NCBI GenBank assembly: GCA_033064195.1
Contig: JARBJD010000643.1
Span: 1 to 26,658 of the forward strand
Source: Blattamonas nauphoetae
Taxonomy: Eukaryota; Preaxostyla; Oxymonadida
Direction of reading: 5' to 3'
Length of the DNA stretch: 26,658 bases
Every line of letters begins with the position of its first letter. Positions within the stretch are counted from its first letter, which is position 1. Shown one piece after another: positions 1-8,442 of this stretch. Both the position numbers and the translations under genes were made by a program. The notes beneath the pieces were generated by a model. That model searched no databases. It saw only the letters and a list, made by a program, of their open reading frames with translations, and was not told where the DNA came from.

Positions 1-321
1 TGTGAACCTAGTACCGTACACAGGGCCATAAAAGGCACTAGGCTAGCCCTGTTCGGCCAAAAGGCCTGGCAGGATAAGCCAGGTATGGAAAGAGTGAGGT
101 GGTAGTTATTTTAGTATGGTGAAAGTGGTGAGGTGAAAAATGAATCAGAATGAAAAAGAATAGGAGAGCTTGGAGGAGAAATAAGAATTGGAGAATTAGG
201 AGAATCGTAATGGAAAGGAACAGTAGGAGTTGAAGGGATAACAGAAGAATGAGGAGAGAGGAGTTTGTCACTGAATCCAAATATGAAAAACGAAAAGATG
301 TCTTCTCACCCAACTCTGCAC
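1..321. other. No gene recognised
   Basis: Purine-rich on the plus strand. It has a few small stem-forming words near the left edge, such as cctggcaggataagccagg at 65-83. A minus-strand frame runs through it, but it is Leu/Phe/Ser low-complexity and matches nothing I know. It may hold the far end of the transposon whose transposase lies at 663-2184, but I see no matching terminal repeat on the other side. Confidence 0.4.
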
Positions 322-582
322 TCAATCCACGCTCCTCCCTCTCTTCCACCTCTTCTCAAAAATCTTCCTCACCCTGTTGTCTCTGCCCTCTTCTGAGAAT
401 AATAGGAAAGAAGAAATGAAAATGATGAAATCAATAATAACAGGTGCTCCAGTGAGCGAAGTACCATCACGTAAAAATCCCAAATAATCCTTCATTCTTG
501 TAATTGTTACTCGAAAGTAACTATGGTCTTCTGGAAAGACCTCATGTCTAAAATGGAGATATATGAAAGATATGAAAAACAC
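322..582 (-). pseudogene. Possible C-terminal remnant of the transposase
   Basis: An 86-codon minus-strand frame just downstream of the transposase-like frame, in a different phase. It contains a DYLGFLRDGT-type stretch but no diagnostic motif. It is placed here only because of position and strand. It could equally be non-coding. Confidence 0.25.
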
Positions 583-662
583 AAACTTGTGAAAAGAATG
601 GACGGTGTTCCTCTCTGATGGAATTCAGAGAGTCAGTGTGACTATCAAAGAAAGTGAAAAGG

Positions 663-2184
663 TCATCCGAGGAGCGGATGGGGTTGTGAGATGATTAGAA
701 ACGAAGTGGTAAGCACTCCGAACTCGGAGTCACAACAATTTTTGCCGTGTTGCTCGGCGAAGAAAGAGTAACACACCCTCTTCTCTGAAAAAAGAGGGTT
801 TAATGAAGACAAAAAGAAACCAAGGACGAACTGGTTCCGAAAATGTGGACCAGTGTCCGAAAATACTGTGACATGTGATTTGGAATGATATGAAGGAAGT
901 GCAAATAAATCGGAAAGACATTCTTGAACGAAACGGTGGTCGTGCGAAAGCACTGGTGAAATAAAGTTGTGATGTGTTTTTGTAATAACAGAATTTTGTG
1001 AGGTGAAACAGGTAATACACAAATGAGAAACTGAAACTTGTGAATAGAAATCATGCCCAACTTGTATGTTTGAGAGTGGCAAGTGCCAATTTTCTTTAAA
1101 ATCCATCACAATAACTAAAGAGTTATCGTCGATGGATGAAGTGGAAGTATTGTAAAACTTTCTTTGTGTTTCTGCTATTTTTTTGTGTTGTTCAATTGTT
1201 TTTAATTCATTTTCTTCTTTTTGTGTGAGTTTTTTGTTTTGTGATTTTAATGTTTCTTGTTTTTTTTGTAGATATTTCCCTCGCTCACAAATCGAGCAAA
1301 GGTCTGTTCTTTTCTTTGGTTTTTGTAGTATTTTTTTTGTTTTGTTGCAAAATGAAGAATATGACATGTTCGTTTTCCCCTGTTCAACGAGTTTGCGGTG
1401 TAAATCCTTCTTCGTTGATTCGAGAAGCCGGATTTCAGAATTTTTGTTTTGAGTTGGGACACTATTGGTTGAAGGTGTGTTCGGAATGGAAGCGAATGAT
1501 GCTTGTGAAGGAGTGAGGAGGAAAGTGATGTCCTCTTCGTTGATTGAATCAAGGATTGAATGTTCTATGAGATTCGGAAAAGAGAGAAATAAGAGAAAAG
1601 ATAGTTGGACTGTTTTTCTTCTCCTTTCGTGACTGTCTGGCTTGATTTTCGCAGCTTGGCGATGTGTTTTCGTGAATTGCTTTCATTAATTCAGAATCTT
1701 CTTGTATGTTGATTTTCTAAGAAAAAGTGAAAAAATGAGCGGTAACCTGTTTCGACGCTGGTCGACGTCGAGTGGGATTTCGAGGTCTCCCACCGATTCT
1801 GTCGACCGGGAGCGGGCATAGTTATATGCCCCCTCCTCGACGTCGAACCCTGCAGTCTTGGTCTCGCCAAGTGACAACACTTGGGAGACACACTGCATTA
1901 ATTTAACCTTATCGTCTTTATTTCTCATTTCACGATGTAAATGAGACAAAGACGAACAAAGTGAAGTGAATTTATCTAAAGAGAGAAAGAATGAGAGAAA
2001 AGAAAGCCAAACTATTGTAATAAGCCAGAACAATCTCCTTTATTGGTATGAGTTCATGACGACTATCCAGAGCTTTGATGAGTGGTGCTGCTGGATAGTC
2101 GCCATGAAATTTGACGAGAAGGTCGTAAATCTCCTTCCCGTGCGTGCTGATGGTAGATTTTGGTTTTGCGCAATATGCTTCCAT
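663..2184 (-). pseudogene. DDE-type DNA transposase, intron-containing, broken
   Basis: This is a transposase-like gene of a plain DNA transposon. It appears to begin at an ATG at 2184 (MEAYCAKPK). The frame runs through an intron at 1976-2012 into a second exon that reads to about 1740. The C-terminal half is clearest at 663-1367. There a CxxC pair (TDLCSIC, residues 24-27 of that frame) is followed by a basic coiled stretch and three acidic catalytic-like positions: D89 in VIVMDFKEN, D161 in SDTGPHFRN and E195 in FFAEQHGKNCCD. The spaced D..D..E with an HGKxxCD box fits an RNase-H-fold DDE transposase. I cannot name the superfamily with certainty. The 663-1367 frame stays open upstream of its first ATG to about 1697, where a stop and a frame change separate it from the N-terminal exons, so the gene as read is not intact. 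A further remnant lies at 322-582. Confidence 0.6.
1976..2012 (-). other. Intron (37 nt) in the transposase-like gene
   Basis: Read on the minus strand it begins GTTTGG, has a long pyrimidine tract and ends CTTTAG. Removing it joins ...VLAYYN to NKFTSLCSSL... in one frame and extends an otherwise short open frame by about 80 codons. The canonical ends, the pyrimidine tract and the restored frame together make it credible. No transcript evidence is available. Confidence 0.55.
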
Positions 2185-2396
2185 GATTGAGATAAGATAT
2201 GATGGGAATGAAAAGTGATGAGTTTTACAAGAATATATGTTGGGGGACGAAAGAAGTACTGAGAAATCTGTCTTCCATGGCCCACAAGTCTGTGTCATCA
2301 CCTGGAAAGACATTCAACCAACCGAAGATTCACTCCTCACATCACCCAACTTGTTCACATTTCACCCCTCCCCTCCTCACACACATCAGCAAATGA

Positions 2397-3164
2397 CCTG
2401 ATTTTGCCCCCTCTCGCCCTCCACCCATCACAAGTTGCCCTCCTTCCTCCCTCCACCCATCGCAAAATCACCTCCTTCCGCCCTCCACCCATCGCAAAAT
2501 CACCTCCTTCCGCCCTCCACCCATCGCAAAATCACCTCCTTCCGCCCTCCACCCATCGCAAAATCACCTCCTTCCTCCCTCCACCCATCGCAAAATCACC
2601 TCCTTCCGCCCTCCACCCATCGCAAAATCACCTCCTTCCTCCCTCCACCCATCGCAAAATCACCTCCTTCCTCCCTCCACCCATCGCAAAATCACCTCCT
2701 TCCTCCCTCCACCCATCGCAAAATCACCTCCTTCCGCCCTCCACCCATCGCAAAATCACCTCCTTCCTCCCTCCACCCATCGCAAAATCACCTCCTTCCT
2801 CCCTCCACCCATCGCAAAATCACCTCCTTCCGCCCTCCACCCATCGCAAAATCACCTCCTTCCTCCCTCCACCCATCGCAAAATCACCTCCTTCCGCCCT
2901 CCACCCATCGCAAAATCACCTCCTTCCTCCCTCCACCCATCGCAAAATCACCTCCTTCCTCCCTCCACCCATCGCAAAATCACCTCCTTCCTCCCTCCAC
3001 CCATCGCAAAATCACCTCCTTCCGCCCTCCACCCATCGCAAAATCACCTCCTTCCTCCCTCCACCCATCGCAAAATCACCTCCTTCCTCCCTCCACCCAT
3101 CGCAAAATCACCTCCTTCCGCCCTCCACCCATCGCAAAATCACCTCCTTCCTCCCTCCACGCAT
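2397..3164. repeat. 32-bp minisatellite, 22 near-perfect units plus 2 degenerate edge units
   Basis: Units of exactly 32 bp start at 2461 and every 32 bp to 3133. Each carries cgcaaaatcacctccttcc, then g or t, then ccctccacccat. Apart from that g/t position and one change in the last unit (c to g, giving acgcat), all 22 copies agree. G occurs in units 1, 2, 3, 5, 9, 12, 14, 18 and 21, and T in the other thirteen. The two 32-bp blocks at 2397-2428 and 2429-2460 keep the same phase but are degenerate. Because 32 is not a multiple of 3, every forward frame is open and reads as a 32-residue Pro/Ser/His/Thr repeat. I do not regard this as a protein gene. Confidence 0.95.
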
Positions 3165-3289
3165 CGAAAGGAATCACAACTCGCATCCTAAAAGAACTCG
3201 TCTCATCCGCGTTGAATTCAGTTCCATCTCCGCTTCTAATCACTCCTCTACACATCATCTCGTCATCTGGACACAAATCGGAGAATTCG

Positions 3290-4070
3290 CTGGCGTGGAT
3301 GCAAAGATTCCTTTTCAACCTGTCAAGGCGATGAACTCGTTTGGTGTCGTGCTGTTGGAGGATCAAAGAACGAAACAACCAACAGCCTCAAATCCAGCCA
3401 GCAGCAATTTAATCTTATCCGCAAGTGCAGCTGTTTTGTGGATAACATCGACACATGGACATGTTTGTCTTGCCAAACTCTCTTCAGAAGCAGGGAAGAC
3501 GTCAGTGTCCAGAACTCCAGATTCTTTCCCTCATCATCATTCCAGCGAATTGATATGAACTCCAAATGTCTTGTTGTCGATAACACCGCTTCCATAGTCT
3601 CTTCATTCTTTCCACCTTTGGAATCGTCTCCTTTCTCCTCCCCACCCACGGAGCGGAAGTCACGAAGTCTGAAATGGGTTTCGAAAACGACATGGGGAGT
3701 TTTAGCGAATGCGACTTTGCAAATTACGAGCTGAAGAAACTTGTGATCACTGGGAAGACCCGTGCACACTGCTTCGTTGGCGAGCGACAATTTGTCGAGT
3801 CTGACAAGGATTCAGACAGTCTCACTCTCAACGGAATTCACTCTCGCTGTGACATCGGGGTTTTGTCAATTTTTAATTTCTATTCACCAAATTTGGGATG
3901 CTTCTGCATCCTCATTCATCGTCATCCAACTCGTTCTAATTGACACCTTGACATGCTATTATCGTGCTTACCATCATTTTTTCGTTTCTCTCTCTCTCGT
4001 GTCTCCTGCCCCCCTCTCTCATCAACTTCGATGGCGAAGCACACTTACCATGTTCATGATCTGATTTCCC
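3290..4070 (+). pseudogene. Beta-helix surface-protein remnant
   Basis: Two plus-strand frames (3438-3734 and 3674-4064) give Ser/Thr/Val-rich text with short hydrophobic strands, for example SSFQRIDMNSKCLVVDNTAS and SLSTEFTLAVTS. The style is that of the pectin-lyase-fold repeats seen more clearly at 8443-10620. No start, signal peptide or full repeat series is visible and the frames do not join cleanly. The call rests on similarity of style to the clearer copies and is weak. Confidence 0.35.
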
Positions 4071-4175
4071 AGCTCCAACAAGTCCTCTCAACTGTCTTTC
4101 AACGGTGTGAATGTCATTATAACAGCACAGAGTCGTTTTTTGTTCCATCTGAATCAGTTTCTCTTCACCGTACAT

Positions 4176-4940
4176 GACTTTTTGGCCATTCTTTTTCTTT
4201 CAAATTTTCGTCGATTTCTCTTCAATTCTTGCTTTTTCTGAATGTTCATCTCGAAATAATGAAAAGATGGATAAAAATGTCAGGCGAGAGATTGTCTTGG
4301 ATAAAAACGAAAAGTTGTTAGGGTTAGAACACCAACAGTGGTGAAATCGGCGAGAGGTATTTACCAAGCAATGTAAACGTGATTGTTGAGTGTGTTTCGT
4401 CTGATATTGTGAATCTTGGGAGACGAATTGAATTGAAAAGCCTGACTGAGTCACAGTGACAGAAACGGCGTGGTGAGGTTTGGGGTGTGTGAGGATGAGC
4501 AGGAGTGGTGTTTGGTCAACAAATAAGAATGGAGTTCGCTTGATTAGAACCTCTCCCTTTGACTGCACACCACTAGTCTGTGGTGGAGGCTAGTTGGAAG
4601 CGAGGGGCCTGAAGTGGTGCGAGGAGAGTGGATTTGAATGAGTAGGTGGAAATGCGGAGAGGTTCGAGGGAGGGGAAGGATGGTGTGATGAGGGATGATT
4701 GTTTGTTGGAGTGAGCGTGCTCGTGTGACGCAATCACGAACACGAACGATGAAGGGCGGGAGGCGGTACAGGTGCAGGGAGGTTGAAGAGGGCGGTGAGG
4801 AGAGCTTGCTGTGAGAACTGGATGGATGAAGGAAAAATGAGTGCAAAGCAAATAACAAAGATAAATATGCGAATGGAAAGAAAAATCAAAAAACTCCAAA
4901 TTGTTCACACACACCTCTTCAAATTATTCCCTAGTCCATA
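4176..4940. other. No gene recognised
   Basis: Minus-strand frames at 4544-4914 are Ser/His/Pro/Leu low-complexity. They overlap each other in different phases, without motifs, and the plus strand has nothing better. I see no RNA gene or repeat here. Confidence 0.4.
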
Positions 4941-4944
4941 ATCT

Positions 4945-5690
4945 GTGGAATCACGGTCTTCAGAAACCCGCACAACAACAGATTTGTCCGATTCGACGGC
5001 GCAGTCTCATCATCGAATTCCCCAAGTTTCGTCACTTGTTTTGTTCAAATGTGCATCATCAAGCAGAATGAATGTTGATATCGACCTTAATTCCGCCAAG
5101 TCGCTTCTCATAAGTGCAATCAATGTTGTACCCACATTCGACGAGAGAAACAACAAATAGTCGCCGGGATGCTTCATTTGCACAAGAGGTGCTTAATACG
5201 TGTCCAATATCGGCTCAGGTTCGCTGGACATCTGCATTTCACCTAAAACACGCTCAAATGAGACAAGTGACACACCTGGCGGCTTGTCCTTCGAGATCAT
5301 CACTAAAGCCAGCGATGAATGCTCGTTCAGCAGCTGTGAACGATTGAGTGTGACGAATTCTGCAATCTTCTCAATTGCCTTCGCGTATTCGAACTCAACG
5401 TACAACTGTTTCCGAATTTGTCTTCCCACCACTTTTGTCCTTCGCCACGTAAGTTCCTGGATGCACATAATCACAAGAAGAGCTTCTGCTTGATATGTCG
5501 TCAGGAGCAGAGGGCAAGGCAGAGGAACAAGAATCGCGTTTAAGATGTGTGCGAACTGATCATACGAAATGAGGTCCGGTGACGACTTGAGCAGAACCGG
5601 CAGCGCCGCTAAGGTGGAGAAGGCGATACAGAACAATGTTGGGTATTCGTCAGTTTCTGTGTTAGGGAAGAAGCACTGCGGTTTCGCCAC
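4945..5690 (-). pseudogene. Helical C-terminal part next to the kinase-like gene
   Basis: The main open frame is 5193-5690 (165 codons), followed by shorter open stretches in other phases down to about 4945. The protein is rich in Leu, Ala and Ile (SYDQFAHILNAILVPLP, AIEKIAEFVTLNRSQLL) and looks alpha-helical. It lies directly downstream of the kinase sub-domains at 5696-6120 on the same strand, so it is probably the C-terminal region of the same gene. I recognise no family. Confidence 0.4.
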
Positions 5691-5695
5691 AGAAC

Positions 5696-6330
5696 TCCCA
5701 ACGACCAGATGTCGCTTTTCGAGCTTGCCATTTCGAACGAATGCCGTAGATTCTGCGACTCACCAGTCACCTAGACACACACCCCATATTGAAAGAAAGA
5801 ACCTTCCATACCAAGTTTCGCCACTCCAGGGCTCGTTAAATCCACGATTTCCGATTTGATGTCGCGATGAACACTTATCTGCTTGTGCAGTTCTCGCAAT
5901 GTTAAAGAAATGTGTGTGATGATATCCAAAATTCGCTGAAGAGAGTGACGATATCAGAGACATACCGATTCAACGAGGATGCAGTTCTCTTTCCGGTGCT
6001 TCCTAATCAGCTGGCTCGCATCCCCCAGTCGCTAAACTCAATCACAATAAACACACTCTCTTATTCCAACTGAGCACGTCGGAGAAGCGAATGTTTGCGT
6101 GGGAGCCATGGTGGATGGATCTGCCCCCTGAGATCTTTCTCTCAAATAACAACACGACTTTTCACGATATCACTTGCATTTTCCATTACCATCTCGAAGT
6201 TTGATCGTCTTCCATCATCGCTGGCTGAATGTGTTCTTTCATATCAAGAATTGGACTTTTCTGTTTTGGTTGTTCTCCTTCACGATAGATCCCAGACACT
6301 GGTTCGTCACCGAATTGTTTCGTGAGTAAT
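5696..6330 (-). pseudogene. Protein-kinase-like catalytic region, decayed or pseudokinase
   Basis: Minus-strand text shows the order of a eukaryotic protein kinase. Around 6050-6110 there is an N-lobe/hinge segment (SHANIRFSDVLSWN, then VFIVIEF), and near 5870-5935 ITHISLTLRELHKQI. The catalytic loop SVHRDIKSEIVDL lies around 5850-5875, with HRD at 5861-5869. SKSDIWSLGVLW lies at about 5693-5716, the sub-domain IX motif. The intron at 5936-5965 joins the two halves. The usual Asn five residues after the HRD Asp is missing, and the DFG position reads SPG, so the copy as written should be catalytically poor. At least two frame changes (hinge, activation segment) indicate a pseudogene or indels in the assembly. 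Kinase identity is fairly safe; the subfamily is unknown. Confidence 0.55.
5936..5965 (-). other. Intron (30 nt) in the kinase-like gene
   Basis: On the minus strand it begins GTATGTC and ends CTCTTCAG. Removing it joins ENCILVES to RILDIITHIS in one frame, just before the HRD loop. Thirty nucleotides is close to the smallest intron sizes known in eukaryotes. Confidence 0.55.
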
Positions 6331-6378
6331 CCTCCCCATCAACAAGCCAGCCTGAAAGCCTATATCAATTTCGATCAG
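6322..6378 (+). other. Candidate intron (57 nt), plus strand
   Basis: It begins GTGAGTAATC and ends TTCGATCAG. Removal joins ...VRHRIVS to YPIGEFNPSQL in frame. The upstream exon lies antisense to the kinase N-lobe, so I am less sure the upstream side is coding than the downstream side. Confidence 0.35.
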
Positions 6379-6690
6379 GTACCCCATCGGTGAATTCAAT
6401 CCAAGCCAACTCACTCGTGTCCCTTCTTCCGATGAGCATACCATCCAAGAAGCCCTGGCACTCTCACTCACCGGTCTTCCCTCTTCTTCCAACGAAGTTT
6501 TCTCGCTTGATCTGATCCCCCTGCTTCCAAGCAACAACTGCCACCATTGTCTAAACTCGTTGAAACACCGAGCAAGTGATATGGAGATGGAAAAGGAATT
6601 GGTGCCAACACTCTCACTTTTGTCTGTCCCCCTCCAGCAACTCCGTGAACAGCGTACCATTTGGTCGTCAAAAGTTGTCATAGTACCCGG
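6379..6690 (+). CDS. Uncharacterised helical protein, left part
   Basis: An uninterrupted plus-strand frame reads YPIGEFNPSQLTRV and continues to TIWSSKVVI. Amphipathic Leu-rich stretches (EALALSLTGL, MEMEKELVPTLSLLSVPLQQL) suggest alpha-helical repeats. No ATG opens the exon, so it probably starts at the splice site at 6378/6379. It runs into the inverted-repeat element at about 6688, where it meets a stop. The right part, 7154-7627, is on the same strand and of the same character. I do not recognise the family. Confidence 0.45.
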
Positions 6691-7150
6691 ATAAACCCGT
6701 TAAGTCGGATAAACCCGTTCCCAACATACCCCACTTCACATTGAAACTTTTATTATGACGACTGATATGTTGTGCTTGAAAGAAAGTTATTGTTCGAATT
6801 CTGAAATGATTTGTCCCCTGTTCAGATGTTTGATCGAGGTCAATGGGTCAGTTCAAATCGATGAATGACCAGCCACGACACCCTGTATGTGATGCTGAGT
6901 ACAAAGAGGTCGTATCTCAATGTACCATCCCTTGGACGCCTGGGAAGATATTGGCTAAGTTCCGAGCACATTTCGACTTACATTTTTCTCATTCCATTTC
7001 ACAATCATTCTTTCAACAGTGACTCCTGTTTTAAAAAAAATAAAAAGAGTAATGAACGGGAAGTGGAAGGATAATTTTAGTGAAGAGGGGGGACTGCTAT
7101 GCTCATGTGGAATGGTTAACGGGTTTATCCGCTCTCACGGGTTTGTCCGA
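6688..7150. mobile_element. Small inverted-repeat (MITE-like) element
   Basis: The left end (about 6688-6722) carries the word cggataaacccgtt twice. The right end (about 7112-7150) carries its inverse, aacgggtttatccg and acgggtttgtccg, also twice, and one more copy (cgggtttacccg) lies at about 7189-7200. The ends are therefore imperfect inverted repeats of roughly 40 bp around a 460-bp AT-rich core with no convincing gene. It interrupts plus-strand coding sequence. The exact borders and duplication are unclear; a 3-bp acc on both sides is possible. Confidence 0.5.
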
Positions 7151-7153
7151 CCA

Positions 7154-7627
7154 CTATCAGCAAGTTTTCTCTTTCTTCTCCAACTCGGGTTTACCCGCCC
7201 TCTACTTCCTTCGGACGACACTCCATTCGTCCAGCACATGCTTGACATTCTTCTTTCCTTAAAAAATACGCCAAACATGACACTTCCGTCCATTTCGGGA
7301 TTGGACTCTCATCCACCTCTTTCTTTGCAAGACCAATGCTACCTTTCGTTGTTCCTCCAGCATGCTCTCCTTGACGATTCCTCATTCACCACAACAAATC
7401 CATTCTTCCTCGTCTTCACCACTTTTCTGAACCACCATGTGTCAGACAACGCTCTGAACTCTTCCCTTCTTGAGTTTATCCTGACCTCTCTTCCACGGAA
7501 TCACACTTCTGAGGACAAAGTTTCCGCGCAGAGATGGATAAATTTGCGAAGGCTAGATTCTTATTCACAAAGACTCGGGCCCTGTCTCTCCGCCCACCGA
7601 TTCTACCAATCAAGCTCTTCACTTTGA
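7154..7627 (+). CDS. Uncharacterised helical protein, middle part
   Basis: The open plus-strand frame reads LLPSDDTPFVQHMLDILLSL and continues through SLLEFILTSLPRNHTSEDKV to QRWINLRRLDSYSQRLG. It is Leu-rich and helical, like the part at 6379-6690, with no motif I can name. The formal frame begins at 7019, but its first third lies inside the inverted-repeat element, so I start it at the element edge. Beyond 7627 other phases stay partly open (NAYTYIASRMIRRYSTKQ, LEDLLHHFHRAVTHGR), which suggests the gene continues toward 8044 with frame changes or introns. Confidence 0.45.
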   Translation, partial: LSASFLFLLQLGFTRPLLPSDDTPFVQHMLDILLSLKNTPNMTLPSISGLDSHPPLSLQDQCYLSLFLQHALLDDSSFTTTNPFFLVFTTFLNHHVSDNALNSSLLEFILTSLPRNHTSEDKVSAQRWINLRRLDSYSQRLGPCLSAHRFYQSSSSL

Positions 7628-7992
7628 ACGCGTACACCTACATTGCCAGTCGCATGATCAGAAGATACTCGACGAAGCAGACAGGGCTGCCGCCAGTTTG
7701 CCACTCGATTTAGATTCGGGAGGATCTCGTCCGATATATTCGGATGTTGAAAAATGTGTTTATTACAAGTTTGTGGGACCTGGCTCTTCGTTTGGACGGC
7801 CATTATTAAGGATATATCGGTTGGTTCAACTGTAGTTTGGAAGACTTGTTGCATCATTTCCATCGCGCGGTGACTCACGGACGAGCACGTCAATTACTGG
7901 AATTCAGGTCAGCATCACCCGAAATACAATAAAAACAAGAAAAACCGAATGGCTATCACGAATCTCCCAACAATAAGGAACAAAGCACGTCG

Positions 7993-8044
7993 ATGACTGT
8001 CTCCATCATTTCTCACGATTCTCCCAACAAAACGTCTCTCTCGA
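7993..8044 (+). pseudogene. Left fragment of a reading frame interrupted by the TIR unit
   Basis: The frame from the ATG at 7993 (MTVSIISHDSPNKTSLS) reaches the insertion point within the 9-bp duplication at 8036-8044. It continues in the same phase at 15530 if one duplication copy and the intervening 7,476 bp are left out, giving 108 codons and then a stop at 15804. The protein is not recognised. It is probably part of the gene seen at 6379-7627. Confidence 0.5.
8036..8044. repeat. Target-site duplication, left copy
   Basis: The 9 bp ctctctcga immediately precede the first base of the left inverted repeat (GGTAGCG). They are identical to the 9 bp that immediately follow the last base of the right repeat at 15521-15529. 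Confidence 0.85.
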
Positions 8045-8323
8045 GGTAGCGTCTAGAGGCAGACCCCATTTTAGCTAGAGGCAGACCCCCGATTGCTAGA
8101 CACAGACCCCCTTTGACTAGGCGCAGACCCCAGATTGCTAGAGGCAGACCCCATTCTAGCTTGGTGCAGACCCCTCCTGTTTTCCGTTATTATTCACAAA
8201 TTTTCCACTGTTTTTTACAAATTTTGATGAAAAATCACTTCTTAAGCCGTTTGCTCATGGTGTTTTCCAATAAGATCCTAATTCACCGAAGTCTTCACCA
8301 AAACACAAATTCATGGGTTGATC
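8045..8323 (+). repeat. Left terminal inverted repeat (279 bp)
   Basis: It starts GGTAGCGTCTAG and ends ATGGGTTGATC. The outer ~125 bp hold six short direct repeats of the form ctagNNgcagacccc (near 8052, 8074, 8095, 8117, 8138 and 8160). The inner part is unique AT-rich sequence. It pairs base for base, with no length change, with the reverse complement of 15242-15520. Confidence 0.92.
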
Positions 8324-8442
8324 AATCCATTTTGAACAACACATCTCAGCCACAGAAGCAACGGACGACAACGCATGAGCCAATGACGCACAGGGGAGTT
8401 CCTCCAGTCCACAATCCGAGTGGTCCCAGAATCCAGTCGACA

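Noticed and set aside
1836-1850. tRNA B-box-like word (gggttcgacgtcgag on the minus strand)
   Set aside because: No A box at the right distance and no cloverleaf. It lies in an open coding frame.
2461-3164. CRISPR-like array
   Set aside because: Units are directly adjacent with no unique spacers. The setting is eukaryotic.
2404-3558. 384- and 299-codon plus-strand frames of Pro/Ser/His/Thr repeats
   Set aside because: They are the 32-bp minisatellite read in different phases. All forward phases are open because the unit has no stop in any of them, so openness is not evidence for a protein.
4544-4914. Two overlapping minus-strand frames of about 105-113 codons
   Set aside because: Low-complexity Ser/His/Pro/Leu text in two phases, with no motif or splice pattern.
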